Source of the DNA: Siphonodentalium dalli
Taxonomy: Eukaryota > Mollusca > Scaphopoda > Gadilida > Siphonodentaliidae
Direction of reading: 5' to 3'
NCBI GenBank assembly: GCA_032622095.1
Contig: CP136063.1
Location: 71,897,980-71,961,979 of the forward strand
Length of the DNA stretch: 64,000 nucleotides
Positions within the stretch are counted from its first letter, which is position 1, and every line of letters starts with the position of its first letter. Positions 46,716 through 56,757 of the stretch are shown one piece after another. The notes under the pieces are model-generated. The model saw only the letters and a program-made list of their open reading frames with translations. It did no database searches and was not told the DNA's origin. Both the position numbers and the translations under genes were made by a program.

Positions 46716-47121
46716 GTGTATACATGTACGCATACAATGTTATTAATATATCAATGTGTGTGCAAGGTGTGTGGGAGTTGTGTACGAATGTCGACACCCC
46801 CACCATTCCTGCCTATATATCTATGCAATCGTTGTTATCAGATATTGTGATGTACATACATGTGTAATATAATGACAAAATAAAATATGAAAAAACAAAA
46901 ACAAAAACTTATTTAACAAAAAGAGAGCTACAGTTAGATTGCTGTACGAAATGGAAATAGAAATGGGCCAAATTTGATTTTGAATTTACTTCCCAATGCC
47001 GCCTACGCCGCACTGCATTGTCTAGCTTAGGAATCCAACTGGGGTTTATCTGCCAGATTATTGCAAAAGTGGTTGAATAATATTTATGTTTTATTATGTT
47101 GTTTTGATCCTTCTCACTTAC

Positions 47122-47222
47122 TTGAACTTCAACCGCCTCGCCAACTCGTCTAGAATTTCAAAACACAGGCCTGTATATCGTGTTTGGTTGTGTGTAGATG
47201 GCGTCATCACAAACTGATTTTC
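47122..47222 (-). CDS. Gene B exon 8: ligand-binding domain S1 start
   Basis: The acceptor TTTGCATTGCAG precedes 47,222 (phase 0); the donor GTAAGT follows 47,122. It encodes ENQFVMTPSTHNQTRYTGLC and FEILDELARRLKF plus two bases. The pattern (E-x-P/Q-F-V-M then G-x-C-x-D/E-L-L-x-x-L) is the start of S1 in AMPA/kainate-type receptors. One potential N-glycosylation site (Asn-Gln-Thr) is present. At 101 bp the exon is easily missed by ORF-length filters. Confidence 0.93.
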
Positions 47223-47323
47223 CTGCAATGCAAAGTATTCCCAATCAATTGGTTATTTTATTCCCATGGTTACATGTTTTTTCCCGATGGATGAGCATCC
47301 TAGGTCTAGACCTTTCATGCATG

Positions 47324-48418
47324 CAGGGACGTGGCTAGAGGGTCTCTGTTGGGGTGTCCACTTTGGGTAATTTCAACTGCACCCCCACCCTTGGATCAAA
47401 CCAGAGAAAATGTTTTGAAAAATTATATTTGCACCCCCTTGAATCAAACCAAAACACCCCTTGAATCAGACCCAAAGGTTTTGAATAATTGCATTCCCTC
47501 CTTGCACCTCAGTGTTCAGGCCTAATAGCCTATTTATAAACCATGGTTCTATCTACCCGGTATGATAATATTCATATATTTTGAACCTGAAAATTGCACA
47601 AATCCTGATATCTAGTGGTCTAACTCCAGACAAATGCACATGACTATGGGCAATAGACCAGGACACACCAGGCCGACCCCGGTATGAGAACATTTTGAAA
47701 ACAAAACAAGAAAATCGCCAAATGCTAGCATCTAGACTGCCCTCAAGCTTTCCTAGTGTGAAATTTCAAAACTCATACTCTCCTTAGTTTGGAATTGTCC
47801 CAACTGATGACCATTTCAGTCCATAGTTTTAACCAAATGTAGTAAAATAATTGTTTTCTTAAACTCATTAGCAGTTATTTTATTTGGAGACCAGGACACA
47901 CCGGGCCGACCATGGTTCGGCCAGGCGTGCGATAATTTTGAAATTTGAACAAGAAAATCGCAAAATCCTGGCATCTAGACTGGCCTCAGGCATTCCTAGA
48001 GTTGGAAATTTCAATCCTGACACCCCGACTTAGGTTGGAAATTTTACAACTAATGACAATTCCAGTGACAATTTTGACCAAATGTAAAACAATATTGTTT
48101 TCTTAACTTGCAGTTTTTGACACAAGCTTTTCCAAGTGCTGGAAATTTCCAACCTGACACCCCCGTAAGGTTGGAAATTTTCCAACTAATGAAAATTTCA
48201 GTCCAAACTTTTAACCAAAAGAAGGAAAATATGCAAATATTGGTCCAAAAACAATAAATTCCCCCAATATATTGTTTGAAAATCAAACTACAAGAGCATT
48301 TTCAACCTATTGTTGGTGTGAAATGTCCAACTAATGTAGTGTCAGGTATGAAATGTCCTACTGTTGAAAGTTTTGACCAAAGTTGGTGAGATACCCCACC
48401 CCTGTCGCCACGTCTCTG
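47324..48418 (-). mobile_element. hAT-like non-autonomous element, 1,095 bp
   Basis: The ends CAGGGACGTGGCTAGAGGG and, in reverse complement, CAGAGACGTGGCGACAGGGG are inverted repeats. An exact 8-bp duplication CATGCATG flanks them (47,316-47,323 and 48,419-48,426). The interior is a series of TTGGAAATTTTCCAACT / AGTTGGAAAATTTCC blocks in the opposite orientation to the 12,197 copy. It has no transposase. Confidence 0.88.
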
Positions 48419-49028
48419 CATGCATGAGAGCTAGGGATCCAGTGCCCATATTGTATTGTATTATGGATGGATGAATCGTGCACCCAATTACTTCCCCCTG
48501 TGATCTCCGGAATTTATAGTGACTATTTGTTCTATCCTGTTCTGGCTTAATTGCGGGACTTAAATTACATGAGACATGGTTTGTTACAGATCGAACATGC
48601 TAATCGGAATTTCACATTGATTCACACTATTAAAGCGCATGCAGCGTCTTATTTATCTACCGTAGTTCCATAATATCATGATAGAAGCAAATTCCATGCC
48701 ATTGAAATTTTAAAAGCTCTTCGTTATTTCGTCAATAGTCCTAGCCTCTTTAAAAGATCTTTTGCAAACATGTTATTGGGATGTAATATCAATCGCTATC
48801 GAATCGCGAACCCCGATTAAGTACCCTTCGCTATCCAATCCCGTGCGTATTGGCTGAAGCCTATGACAACATTCTTAAACGTAAATAACATTCATTCGGA
48901 AAGTTGAAAACTTCATGTCTGTTATGGCATTTTCAGCACTCGCGATATTCCTCTCAAAATCTGAATTGTATCCCTGTTCGGGATAAATGCAAACCAATCA
49001 GTAATTCGCGCTGCCGCTTGTCAAATTT

Positions 49029-49092
49029 GCCAATGGCAAAAAATATTTTCATTTGGCAAAAAATATTTTCATTTTGGCAAAATTTTTGGCAA
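49029..49092 (+). repeat. Short tandem TTGGCAAAAAATATTTTCAT
   Basis: Two 20-bp units in succession with flanking partial copies (TGCCAATGGCAAAAAAT before, TTTGGCAAAATTTTTGGCAA after). Confidence 0.8.
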
Positions 49093-49364
49093 GTGAGTTT
49101 TTAATTATGGGATGCGAACTATCTAGTCATAAAACATCATCGAACTCGGGTTATTCGTTACATGTGGCGAATGACAGACAATACAATAGGAAACCAAACA
49201 AATCTATCAATTTACATGTAGCGCAGTCAGCAGTGTTATGTCGACAGTTATATGTAATCTTTTTTAGTTTTCACAAAATGGTAATCCCATCTTTCTGTCA
49301 TAATCAATCACATTACATGTGCAGACTTGAAGATAATGAGGCGCATAATAAAAATAAAACCTAC

Positions 49365-49592
49365 CTCCATTGCCGTTATCACAATAGTCTTGTATCCAAA
49401 ATCAGTCCAGATGTTCGGGAATGTTTTGTCCCCAGAAAGCTTGAGTCGTGTTCCAGTCTTCCATTGTCCGAATTCTCTAAAGTGCTGGTAAGATCCATTT
49501 CCAGCCCGGAAACTGCATAGCTTGTATCTGGTTTGAGGGAGATAACGCCCTGAGCCGAAGAAATACGAATCATCTCTGGTCTTCCGAAAGAG
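49365..49592 (-). CDS. Gene B exon 7: end of amino-terminal domain and linker to S1
   Basis: The acceptor GTTTGGATAG precedes 49,592 and the donor GTAGGT follows 49,365. Phase 0 at both ends gives 76 codons. The frame reads LFRKTRDDSYFFGSGRYLP, then FRAGNGSYQHFREFGQWKTG, then DKTFPNIWTDFGYKTIVITA and Met-Glu. The W-x-x-G-T/R pattern followed by the T-I-V-I-T-A-M-E strand is the standard hinge into S1 (family: VGxWxxxxGL ... LxVTTxLE). A different frame here is also open and begins with a hydrophobic Met-initiated stretch (49,648-49,379), but it lacks the family motifs and does not fit the neighbouring phases. Confidence 0.88.
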
Positions 49593-50289
49593 CTATCCAA
49601 ACAAAACAAGAAAAACAATGTCACAAATGGTAACGCGCTCAAGATCATATATTATATACCCATGATTGTAATTATAGAATATAAAATGTATTGGTTTCGC
49701 GAATGACTAACTCAGAATTCCGTTAAAATAGCAATAACAACCAGCACCTAATTAACGAACCGGCGGCCGACTCGGCCGTCTCCGACCACAACCACCAGTG
49801 GGCTGCAGAACGAAACATGTCTATAAAAGTTGAAATATAAGACTTACAAATTTCGCGCTCCGTGTATACTAATGTAAAGATTCCCGTTTCGCCTGGGCGC
49901 TGGGGGTTTTATTTATAGAAATCGAAATATTTGGGACGGATTTAGAAGTCAAGCGACGTTGCATTATTAATTATACAGGTGTAACCACATGCACGTGCGT
50001 GTGATATCCCTTGTTAATACATTATATGGTATTGGGTGCTGTGACGGGAAATGTCGCATGCCTTGTAGATGTGTAGATGTCGAGCCAACATGTAAACGAT
50101 TGTCTAACATCATCGTAGCTATCGACAAAACAACCATTGGCTGTTAGTCGTGCAAGATAATCAGATTCTCGGATATGTACCCGCTGCCAAGCGATCACCA
50201 CTCACTCAAAATAATTCCTTCGGAATATTTTGTGATGGGAGCTAAAGCGGATTCATGCAGTGCGTATGAAAACCCTGATGTGCACATAC
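49593..50289 (-). other. Gene B intron 6
   Basis: A 697-bp intron with no repeat or element that I can recognise. Confidence 0.8.
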
Positions 50290-50463
50290 CTTCTTCCACA
50301 GATCAGTTGCTTTTGATTCTTCAACTCTTGTGTTATACTGTCCATTGCATGATGTTTCTTTTCTCGATAATCCCACTGTATGATTCGTTGAGTTCTCAAC
50401 GACAACAGCAGTTAATCCAATGATATCCATGGATATGTCAATAGAATTCCGAATCTCTTCTGT
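50290..50463 (-). CDS. Gene B exon 6: amino-terminal domain
   Basis: The acceptor AAATTGCAG precedes 50,463 and the donor GTATGT follows 50,290. The 58 codons are phase 0 at both ends. The frame reads TEEIRNSIDISMDIIGLTAV then VVENSTNHTVGLSRKETSC, with two overlapping sequons (Asn-Ser-Thr, Asn-His-Thr), and ends in ESKATDLWKK. iGluR amino-terminal domains have a comparable lobe-2 segment with D-x-x-G-L-T. The in-frame upstream extension to 50,469 is treated as intron because the AG at 50,465-50,464 gives the phase needed by exon 5. Confidence 0.8.
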
Positions 50464-52358
50464 CTGCAATTTGATAGCTAAGAAAATAATAAACCGCAGT
50501 CTACACGTTAGTAGCTATTGCATAGACATATGAATTTGAAATAGCTGAAAAAAAATCCTTCGCATAGATCATTAAAAAGCGTTATGTGTTTATAGTCATT
50601 ACCTGTATGGACAAAATGAAGAGCGTTGCATCACGTACGCACTGTTGTTTGAAATTATTATCAACATCCACCAATAGATACGCATACCATCACCCTTATA
50701 GTAATATAAGTATTTAAAACATCCATGTTAGCAATTTGAATTACAGTCTCAATGACAAAAATGTCCATTTCCAGTTGCTAACTTGTACCGACTATAAATA
50801 TATTTCATTTTCTAACATGCACCCTATAAATAGATTTGTCGATTTCGTTTGCTAACTTGCAGCTACTAAAAACAGATGGGATTTCCCTATACTGACCGGT
50901 AATGACGAATTCCCGATGACCGGACATCGCTCCCTTTTTAAACAAGCGGGTTTGTAATGGGTTGATTGTTTGAGGGTTTAACGTCGTTTTAGCTGCTATG
51001 CCATATCACGACCAAGAACAGAATCAGGGATAAAAAAATGATCGCAACTATGCAGATAAATCAGACAGTGGATTAGATTAAAACAATGCAATGATGAGCT
51101 ATGTACAAATAAAACCACCCAAGATGAATGTTTCCACTTGGAGTCAGGAATATAAAGTCAAGAACTGACTAGAGTGCAATCATACTATAAAACGTATAAA
51201 AGTAGTACAAGAATAGATAATCAATCGCAAATAAATAACATGAAATTACCAAGGAGCCACATCGAATTATGTGAAGTAGCTTTTTAAATCAGATTTTGCA
51301 GTAATAAGGTACTTCTAATATTTGATGAATCGCGCATTAACCTTTATTAGTGCGTCAAGCTGATGATCGGGTGGGTGAGGCAATGTCATCCTTCACCCTG
51401 CCGACAGCCTCCAGCCGCAAATACTTGTTCTTGTCTTTGAGAGTTAAACGTTGCACTTCACCCACGTGGTCAAATTTTGAAAGCTCAAAGTTGTACCTAT
51501 CTTTCTGGGAGTCGAAACGTTTGAGTGACTTTGGCGATCTGTGTTTCGAAGCAACGGGCGTCTTTTGAACAATGGGATCAACTTATAACCCCCATTGTAT
51601 GGACGTGGATACTAGGGGTTTTTATGGGCCTGAATCTTCGAAGTTTTAACTGAACCTCCTCCCCATTCAGTGCATGCAGGCATAATCCAATGGTGGAACA
51701 TTTCATTTTGCACACTGTTCTGTATCCCTTTCCGGTAGCATTCTCTATCTGGATTACTTGCGTTTCTCTGTGTTTTTGTTTTCTGTTTCATCTGTTCATT
51801 TTATGTTTGTTGTTGAATGAGTTTCAATTTTTTTTTTTTAGAGTAGACACGACTACTCATCCTGAAATTCACAATTATCATTCTTCAATTTCTATAATTC
51901 GGATATACGTTTCATATAGATACAGCAGATAACATGCCGATGTTGCCTTTTTTTTAAATGTTGTACGATTTCTGATTTTGGTGTAAAATAGGCTTTTTCG
52001 TGAATCTAAACTTTAAACTAAACTAAAGTTTAGGCAGAATTTGAAACAAATTGATGCCCCAACCAAGGTTCTTCTTCTTTTCCCAGGTACACATGAGTTT
52101 TTAATTTACATTTTGGATACGATATTATGGTGGAAATATTAATAATGCTGCAGTGTATCAAATTTCGGGGTGGGGACTCTTATACTCACACTGATTGATA
52201 TATCGGGGTACCACTTGTGTGTATGCATTTGGAGAGAAGTACATTTTGAAGGGATTGGGATAGGACTCTAGACGGTGTTATTTTTTACTCCACATTTTGG
52301 GTTTAGTCATAATGCACTGAAACTCTCTATCTGGCCCTATGTCACTGACTACACTTAC
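50464..52358 (-). other. Gene B intron 5
   Basis: A 1.9-kb intron. A short imperfect tandem with TTGCTAACTTG and ACTATAAATA (about 48-bp units) lies at 50,774-50,880. Otherwise I see nothing. Confidence 0.75.
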
Positions 52359-52568
52359 CAGCCCAAATTCTCGTTCGACATCAGTCAATGAACCATTCCG
52401 GGTACATATTGTCGAGTTTTCTTGATTCCTTGCTGAATCCCAACATGATAAAATAATGTGGTAGTTCTTTGGAGGCGGCGTATCATCCAACGTTTGTAGA
52501 AGAATCGGAATATCGCCGTCCAGATATACCCAGAAATATTCTCTTGTCATCCAGTTGTTAGTCATACT
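52359..52568 (-). CDS. Gene B exon 5: amino-terminal domain
   Basis: The acceptor ACTATTCCAG precedes 52,568 and the donor GTAAGT follows 52,359. Phase 0 at both ends gives 70 codons. The frame reads MTNNWMTREYFWVYLDGDIP (residues 2-21), ILLQTLDD, NYHIILSCWDS and NSTICTRNGSLTDVEREFG. The Y-F-W-V-Y strand is typical of the PBP1 fold (family: xYxWIxTD). It carries two sequons (Asn-Ser-Thr, Asn-Gly-Ser). Its first 36 bp and acceptor have been copied twice into the adjacent TAG repeat array (see findings). Confidence 0.85.
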
Positions 52569-52668
52569 CTGGAATAGTATTAGTAGCAATATTAGTAGTA
52601 GTAGTAGTAGTATATATTCAGAAATATTCTCTTGTCATCCAGTTGTTAGTTATACTCTGGAACAGTAT

Positions 52669-52717
<49 letters not shown>

Positions 52718-53093
52718 AATAGTAGTAGTAGTAATAGTACTAGTAGTAGAATTAGTAGTAGTAGTAGTAGTATATATTCAGAAATATTCTCTTCTCATCC
52801 AGTTGTTAGTTATACTCTGGAACAGTATTAGTAGTAATAGTAGTAGTAGTGGTGGTGGTAATAGTAGTATTATTATTATTATTATCAGTGGTAGTAGTAG
52901 TAGTAGTAGTAGTGGTAGTAGTAGTAGAGTAGTAGTAGTAATAGTAGTAGTAGTGATATCATTGGTGGTAGTAGTAGTGGTAATAGTAGTAATATTAGTA
53001 GTAGTAGTAGTAGTAGAAGTAGTAGTAGTAGTAGTAGTAGCAGTTGCTGTAGTAGTAAATAGTAGTTAGCAATAGTAGTATTGGTTGTTGTAT

Positions 53094-53141
<48 letters not shown>

Positions 53142-53205
53142 AAGTGGTGGTGGTGGTAGTAGCAGGTGTTGTATTAGTAAATAGTAGTTAGTAATAGTAG
53201 TATCG

Positions 53206-53236
<31 letters not shown>

Positions 53237-53335
53237 CAGTTGTTGTATTAGTAAATAGTAGTTAGTAATAGTAGTATTGGTGGTAGTAGTAGTGGTGGTG
53301 GTGGTGGCAGTATTAGTAGCAGTAGTAGTAGTAAC
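52569..53335 (+). repeat. (TAG)n trinucleotide array with exon-5 head copies
   Basis: TAG/AGT/GTA triplets dominate the stretch with scattered TGG, AAT and CAG variants. A higher-order unit of about 160 bp is visible at its start: copies of the exon 5 head and acceptor (52,617-52,671 and 52,777-52,831) each followed by TAG repeats. A second internal theme, TTGTATTAGTAAATAGTAGTTAG, recurs at about 53,042, 53,168 and 53,242. Poly-Ser and poly-Val frames here are artefacts. Confidence 0.9.
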
Positions 53336-54073
53336 GAACCAAAGTCGGACGCTTTGGGTCGTGTATATATAGACAATATCTGATGTTGTGATGTCACCAA
53401 TTAGTATCTAATACGACGCTGATGTTTTGAATTTCGCGACCACTTTTGTTGCACAGTAGATCGGTGGGCTTAAAGCATTAATGTCGTAATCGGAAAATCT
53501 TGTTACTGTGTCTTTACTGATTACTGGTATTGCAAATGAGAATTATGAATATTACATGACAATGCAAGTTCATTCGTAGCGTTAGTTTACCTTTTATTGA
53601 GAAAATAAGACACAATAAAAATTACAACACTATAGTAACTACAGTATACACACATCGGGGCGAGTTAAAAGTGATCGACTTTCCTGATGTGAAATATACA
53701 TACATGCATGTGATAATCCATAAATATACTAGGTTCTGGAATCGACAGGAAACACATTATTATGAACAAAGCAGAAGATACATTCTTGCAGGTTTAGGAG
53801 AACTCGGTCAATGGGGAAAGTTACACGATGACGTACGTTTTTCGTAGATTTTCGTTGAAATCGACACGGTGACACCTTTGAATGAAAGGAACAGCTATGA
53901 AATGGACACGCTTCTCGGTATAATATCTCCGCCGCAGTGCTCACCCAGCGTCAGGAAAAGAAATAAATTGGTTTTATGAACTTATTTTGATAAAAAAAAA
54001 AGCAGAAAGATAAAAGCCCAGCTGCCCTCACGTAAATGGTTTTGCTTTGGTTCGTTAATAACGCTAGCGAATG

Positions 54074-54265
54074 ATAATATTAGTATTAGTAGTAGTAGCA
54101 GTAGTTTTAGTAGTAGTGGTTGTAGTAGTAGTAGTGGTAGTAGTAGTAGTGGTGGCGGTGGTGGTTGTAGTAGTGGTTGTGGTAGTTTTGGTGTTGTTGG
54201 TGGTGGTGGTGGTGGTGGTGGTGGTGGTGGTGGTGAAGGTGGTTGTAGTGTAGTAGTAGTAGTAA

Positions 54266-54299
<34 letters not shown>

Positions 54300-54378
54300 G
54301 GTGGTGACAGTGGTTGTGGTTGTTGTAGTGTTGGTGTTGGTGGTGGCGGTGGAGGTGGTTGTAGTGTAGTAGTGGTAC

Positions 54379-54425
<47 letters not shown>

Positions 54426-54586
54426 ACCGTAGTAGTAGTAGTAGTAGTAATAGTAGTAGTAGTAGTAGTAGTAGAAGCAGTAGCAGCAGCAGTATTAGTA
54501 GTAGTAGTAGTAGTAGAAGTAGTAGCAGCAGCAGTAGTAGTAGTAGTAGTAGTAGTAGCATCAGCAGCACTAGCAGTAGTAGTAGC

Positions 54587-54644
<58 letters not shown>

Positions 54645-54645
54645 A

Positions 54646-54676
<31 letters not shown>

Positions 54677-54775
54677 TGTAGTAGTAGTAGTAGTAGTAGT
54701 ATTACTAGTAGTAGTAATATCAGTATTAATAGTAGTAGTTGAGTAGCATTAGTAGAAGTAGTAGCCGTAGTAGTA
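54074..54775 (+). repeat. (TAG)n/(TGG)n trinucleotide array
   Basis: Nearly pure TAG repeats at 54,380-54,720, with TGG-rich segments at 54,150-54,240 and 54,290-54,360. The poly-Leu and poly-Val open frames on both strands are by-products. The array ends about 65 bp before the exon 4 donor site. Confidence 0.92.
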
Positions 54776-54841
54776 GTAAGCTATGGTAATCGATTTTTGA
54801 TATAGGCTATACGTGAAATTACACCGAATGAAAATCCTTAC

Positions 54842-55023
54842 CGAGTTCAAAATCAATATTTGGTTGGTAGCGTTAGCATCCACAAATATGTTATGTGATC
54901 TTTGGGTTGCTCTTTTCATTGAAGAGTAGTTATCGGACGATTTGCCAGGTTCGAATTTAATAGCGAGAACGCTGATATAATGCCTCGATGCCGTCTTTAG
55001 TAAGGTATCCAAGTTTTTTGAAC
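54842..55023 (-). CDS. Gene B exon 4: amino-terminal domain
   Basis: The acceptor TATTTTTGCAG precedes 55,023 and the donor GTAAGG follows 54,842. Two bases complete the Gly codon from exon 3, then 60 codons follow. The frame reads SKNLDTLLKTASRHYISVLA then SMKRATQRSHNIFVDANATN and QILILNS. This is the segment after the AYVYDG strand of PBP1-type domains (helix, then beta strand, then helix). The sequon Asn-Ala-Thr is present. Confidence 0.87.
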
Positions 55024-55612
55024 CTGCAAAAATAAAATATCATAATAGCTTCTGCAAGGCAACGCGATTCCCCTAAAAAAAACACTGACAGCCAGCACAC
55101 CCATGCCTGGTATATGTTTCCGGTTTGGGATGGCTAACGGGCACATGAAAATAAACAAAGTAATCGAAAATTACCATGACTACAATCAGTGCAGCGGTAG
55201 CGATGCCTATATATATATGGCAAATGCGTTGTAGCAAGTGAATTGTTATTTTCAAAAAGCAGCTGCCATATCTCCCAGTAATGAATGAACTAGCATCCAA
55301 ATCAGAAAAATTCATAAAACTGTTCCACTCACAATTGAAACTCGACCCAAATATTATCGAACCATAATGTTTAGCCGTGGTGGCTTCGGATTATTCTGGA
55401 GTTACCCCGATCACTTCGCCCAAAGTTTTGCACGCTCTATTTTCGACACATTTTTCAATTTCGATGTAACTTTGTTTTTGCCCAAATGTACATCCCACTT
55501 CACTACAGAACGACCATGTAGTCGTGTCCCCTCTCTCCAGAATAAGGAAGAGAATGTTAGGCAATGTTATCAGTTAAGTTTCATCACTGTCCGTTATTTC
55601 CCAATAACATAC
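55024..55612 (-). other. Gene B intron 3
   Basis: A 589-bp intron; no repeat recognised. Confidence 0.85.
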
Positions 55613-55870
55613 CTACGGTACCGTCGTAAACGTATGCAATGCTCCTCCATTGATGGAATATTGAGATTGCACAGAGTAAACCTACTCTGTCATAGTAGGC
55701 AGGAATCGGTCTGAAAGTGGATTTTCCCAGCGATCTCATATAACATCGATCAATCGTGATCAGGATCACAGGAACCACCATAGTCCTCGAGTGAAAATCG
55801 ATAGTTCTTGCTATCTTACAGGTAACCACAGCAACCATCATGTGACATCCGGCATTGGTCAATTTACACA
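55613..55870 (-). CDS. Gene B exon 3: amino-terminal domain
   Basis: The acceptor ATCATTTCAG precedes 55,870 and the donor GTATGT follows 55,613. The exon is 258 bp, phase 1 at both ends. The frame reads CKLTNAGCHMMVAVVTCKIA, then HSRTMVVPVILITIDRCYMR, SLGKSTFRPIPAYYDRVGLL and CAISIFHQWRSIAYVYDG. The motif series (A-I/V-V-x-x-x-C-K-x-A-R, then F-R-x-x-P, then W-x-S-I-A-x-V-Y-D) is characteristic of ANF-receptor/iGluR amino-terminal domains. The gene A counterpart is at 1-167. Its 5' neighbour (exon 2) is not found between here and 64,000, in agreement with the position of the shared block in intron 2. Confidence 0.9.
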
Positions 55871-56444
55871 CTGAAATGATTACAATCATGTGGTGAGGAA
55901 ATCCAAATCCAACTCTTTATTCTGGACGATAGACGCATTTGGCTGTAAAAAGATACAGGTTCCATTGAAGGCCCACTCAATGTTCGAATCACCAGATCAC
56001 ATTATACACAACATATTTCATGTTGTATACCATTTGAAAGAGGAAACTCCAAAACATTGTAATATTAACTGAACCGGTCGAATAAGCTGGGAACAAGTTA
56101 TTTTTGTCGAGGTACCAATGTGTGTCCTGTATTTAATTTTGGTCCGGACTGTACTTTAAAGTCTATTATACTCAATGGAAGGGGAATAACTCTATCTCTT
56201 AGTTTGAATTATGATGCATTCTGGGTTGAAAAGGGGGTGGTCTTGGAATGAATCTCTATCACTTGGTGGACAGTCCTAAGCAACAGCTGCTTCGTATTCT
56301 GGTGGACTATATATATTTTTTGTTCCTCTTCCAAATGGTATATTATATGGAATAATGTTATCTGGGCATTCGAAAACTAAGTGGTCCTTTAAATAACCAA
56401 AATATAGTATCATTAGAAATCTCAAGTGTAAGCTTCGGGAAGAA

Positions 56445-56757
56445 CATGTGAACGAATTCAAGAGATCTATACTTGATGACTCTAAACGAGATTGCCATAA
56501 AAATAAACTGAGAACATATAGAATGTTTAAAAATGATTGTCTTGGAGACTTACTTGACAAACACAACATCTTTAAAAGATAGGATTAGTTTTACAAAACT
56601 CCGTATTAGTTATCACAAATTCGTTATTGAAAAAGGTAGACTTCATCACCTATAATTAAGGAGGGGAAGAGCCTGTGCCTTAAATGCAGGACCGGTTCTG
56701 TTATAGAAAATGAGTATCATTTCATTATGGAATGTCCACACTATTCATATATTGCAT
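56445..56757 (+). mobile_element. LINE (non-LTR) 3' fragment, decayed
   Basis: The plus strand reads HVNEFKRSILDDSKRDCHKN and KLRTYRMFKN. A one-base frame change near 56,578 leads to ISFTKLRISYHKFVIEKGRL, then after another break KSLCLKCRTGSVIENEYHFI plus MECPHYSYIA and a stop. The order and the Cys-x2-Cys ... His-x4-Cys motif match the fragments at 9,298 (minus) and 31,876 (plus). The frameshifts show it is dead. No tail is visible. Confidence 0.75.

Larger units (their letters stand above)
44899..47121 (-). other. Gene B intron 8
   Basis: The intron contains the repeat shared with intron 11 (45,070-45,290), a LINE fragment on the opposite strand (45,515-46,576) and a (TA)n run. In 46,740-47,120 I see nothing. 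Confidence 0.8.
47223..49364 (-). other. Gene B intron 7
   Basis: The intron carries the hAT-like element at 47,324-48,418 and a short tandem TTGGCAAAAAATATTTTCAT (two units and a partial, 49,029-49,092). In 48,430-49,025 and 49,100-49,360 I see nothing. Confidence 0.8.
52569..54841 (-). other. Gene B intron 4
   Basis: The intron is bounded by (TAG)n arrays next to both exons (52,569-53,335 and 54,074-54,775). Between them, 53,340-54,060 is ordinary AT-rich sequence with no gene. The sequence TTTGGTTCGTTA at 54,048-54,059 is near the inverted TAACGAACCAAAG at 53,332-53,344, so the central segment is bracketed by a short inverted repeat. Confidence 0.75.
33794..55870 (-). other. Gene B: ionotropic glutamate receptor-like gene, exons 3-13 (5' end outside)
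   Basis: Eleven exons on the minus strand, listed individually, splice in frame to about 790 residues ending at a stop. With a first two exons like those of gene A (about 73 residues) the protein would be near 870 residues, normal for a non-NMDA iGluR subunit. Domain order is amino-terminal (ANF-receptor-like) domain (exons 3-7), S1 (exons 7-10), TM1 and pore loop (exon 10), TM3 with the SYTANLAAFL gate (exon 11), S2 (exons 11-13), TM4 and tail (exon 13). The product should be a plasma-membrane, ligand-gated cation channel subunit acting as a tetramer. Oddities are a Glu at the Q/R site and apparent loss of two S2 agonist contacts. IDFTKPFM and PFTIT place it with the AMPA/kainate-type branch rather than NMDA; the exact subfamily is not resolved. 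Exons 1 and 2 are presumably beyond 64,000. Confidence 0.9.

Noticed and set aside
49379-49648. Minus-strand frame beginning with a hydrophobic stretch, as a possible signal-peptide exon
   Set aside because: It overlaps exon 7 in another frame; the exon 7 frame has the iGluR motifs and fits both neighbouring phases. The hydrophobic start is the pyrimidine-rich tract before the acceptor.
52643-53069. Poly-Ser and poly-Val open reading frames on the plus strand
   Set aside because: They are translations of the (TAG)n array and captured exon-5 fragments; no start context, domain or composition of a real protein.
54064-54746. Poly-Leu / poly-Val open reading frames on both strands
   Set aside because: Pure by-products of the trinucleotide repeat.
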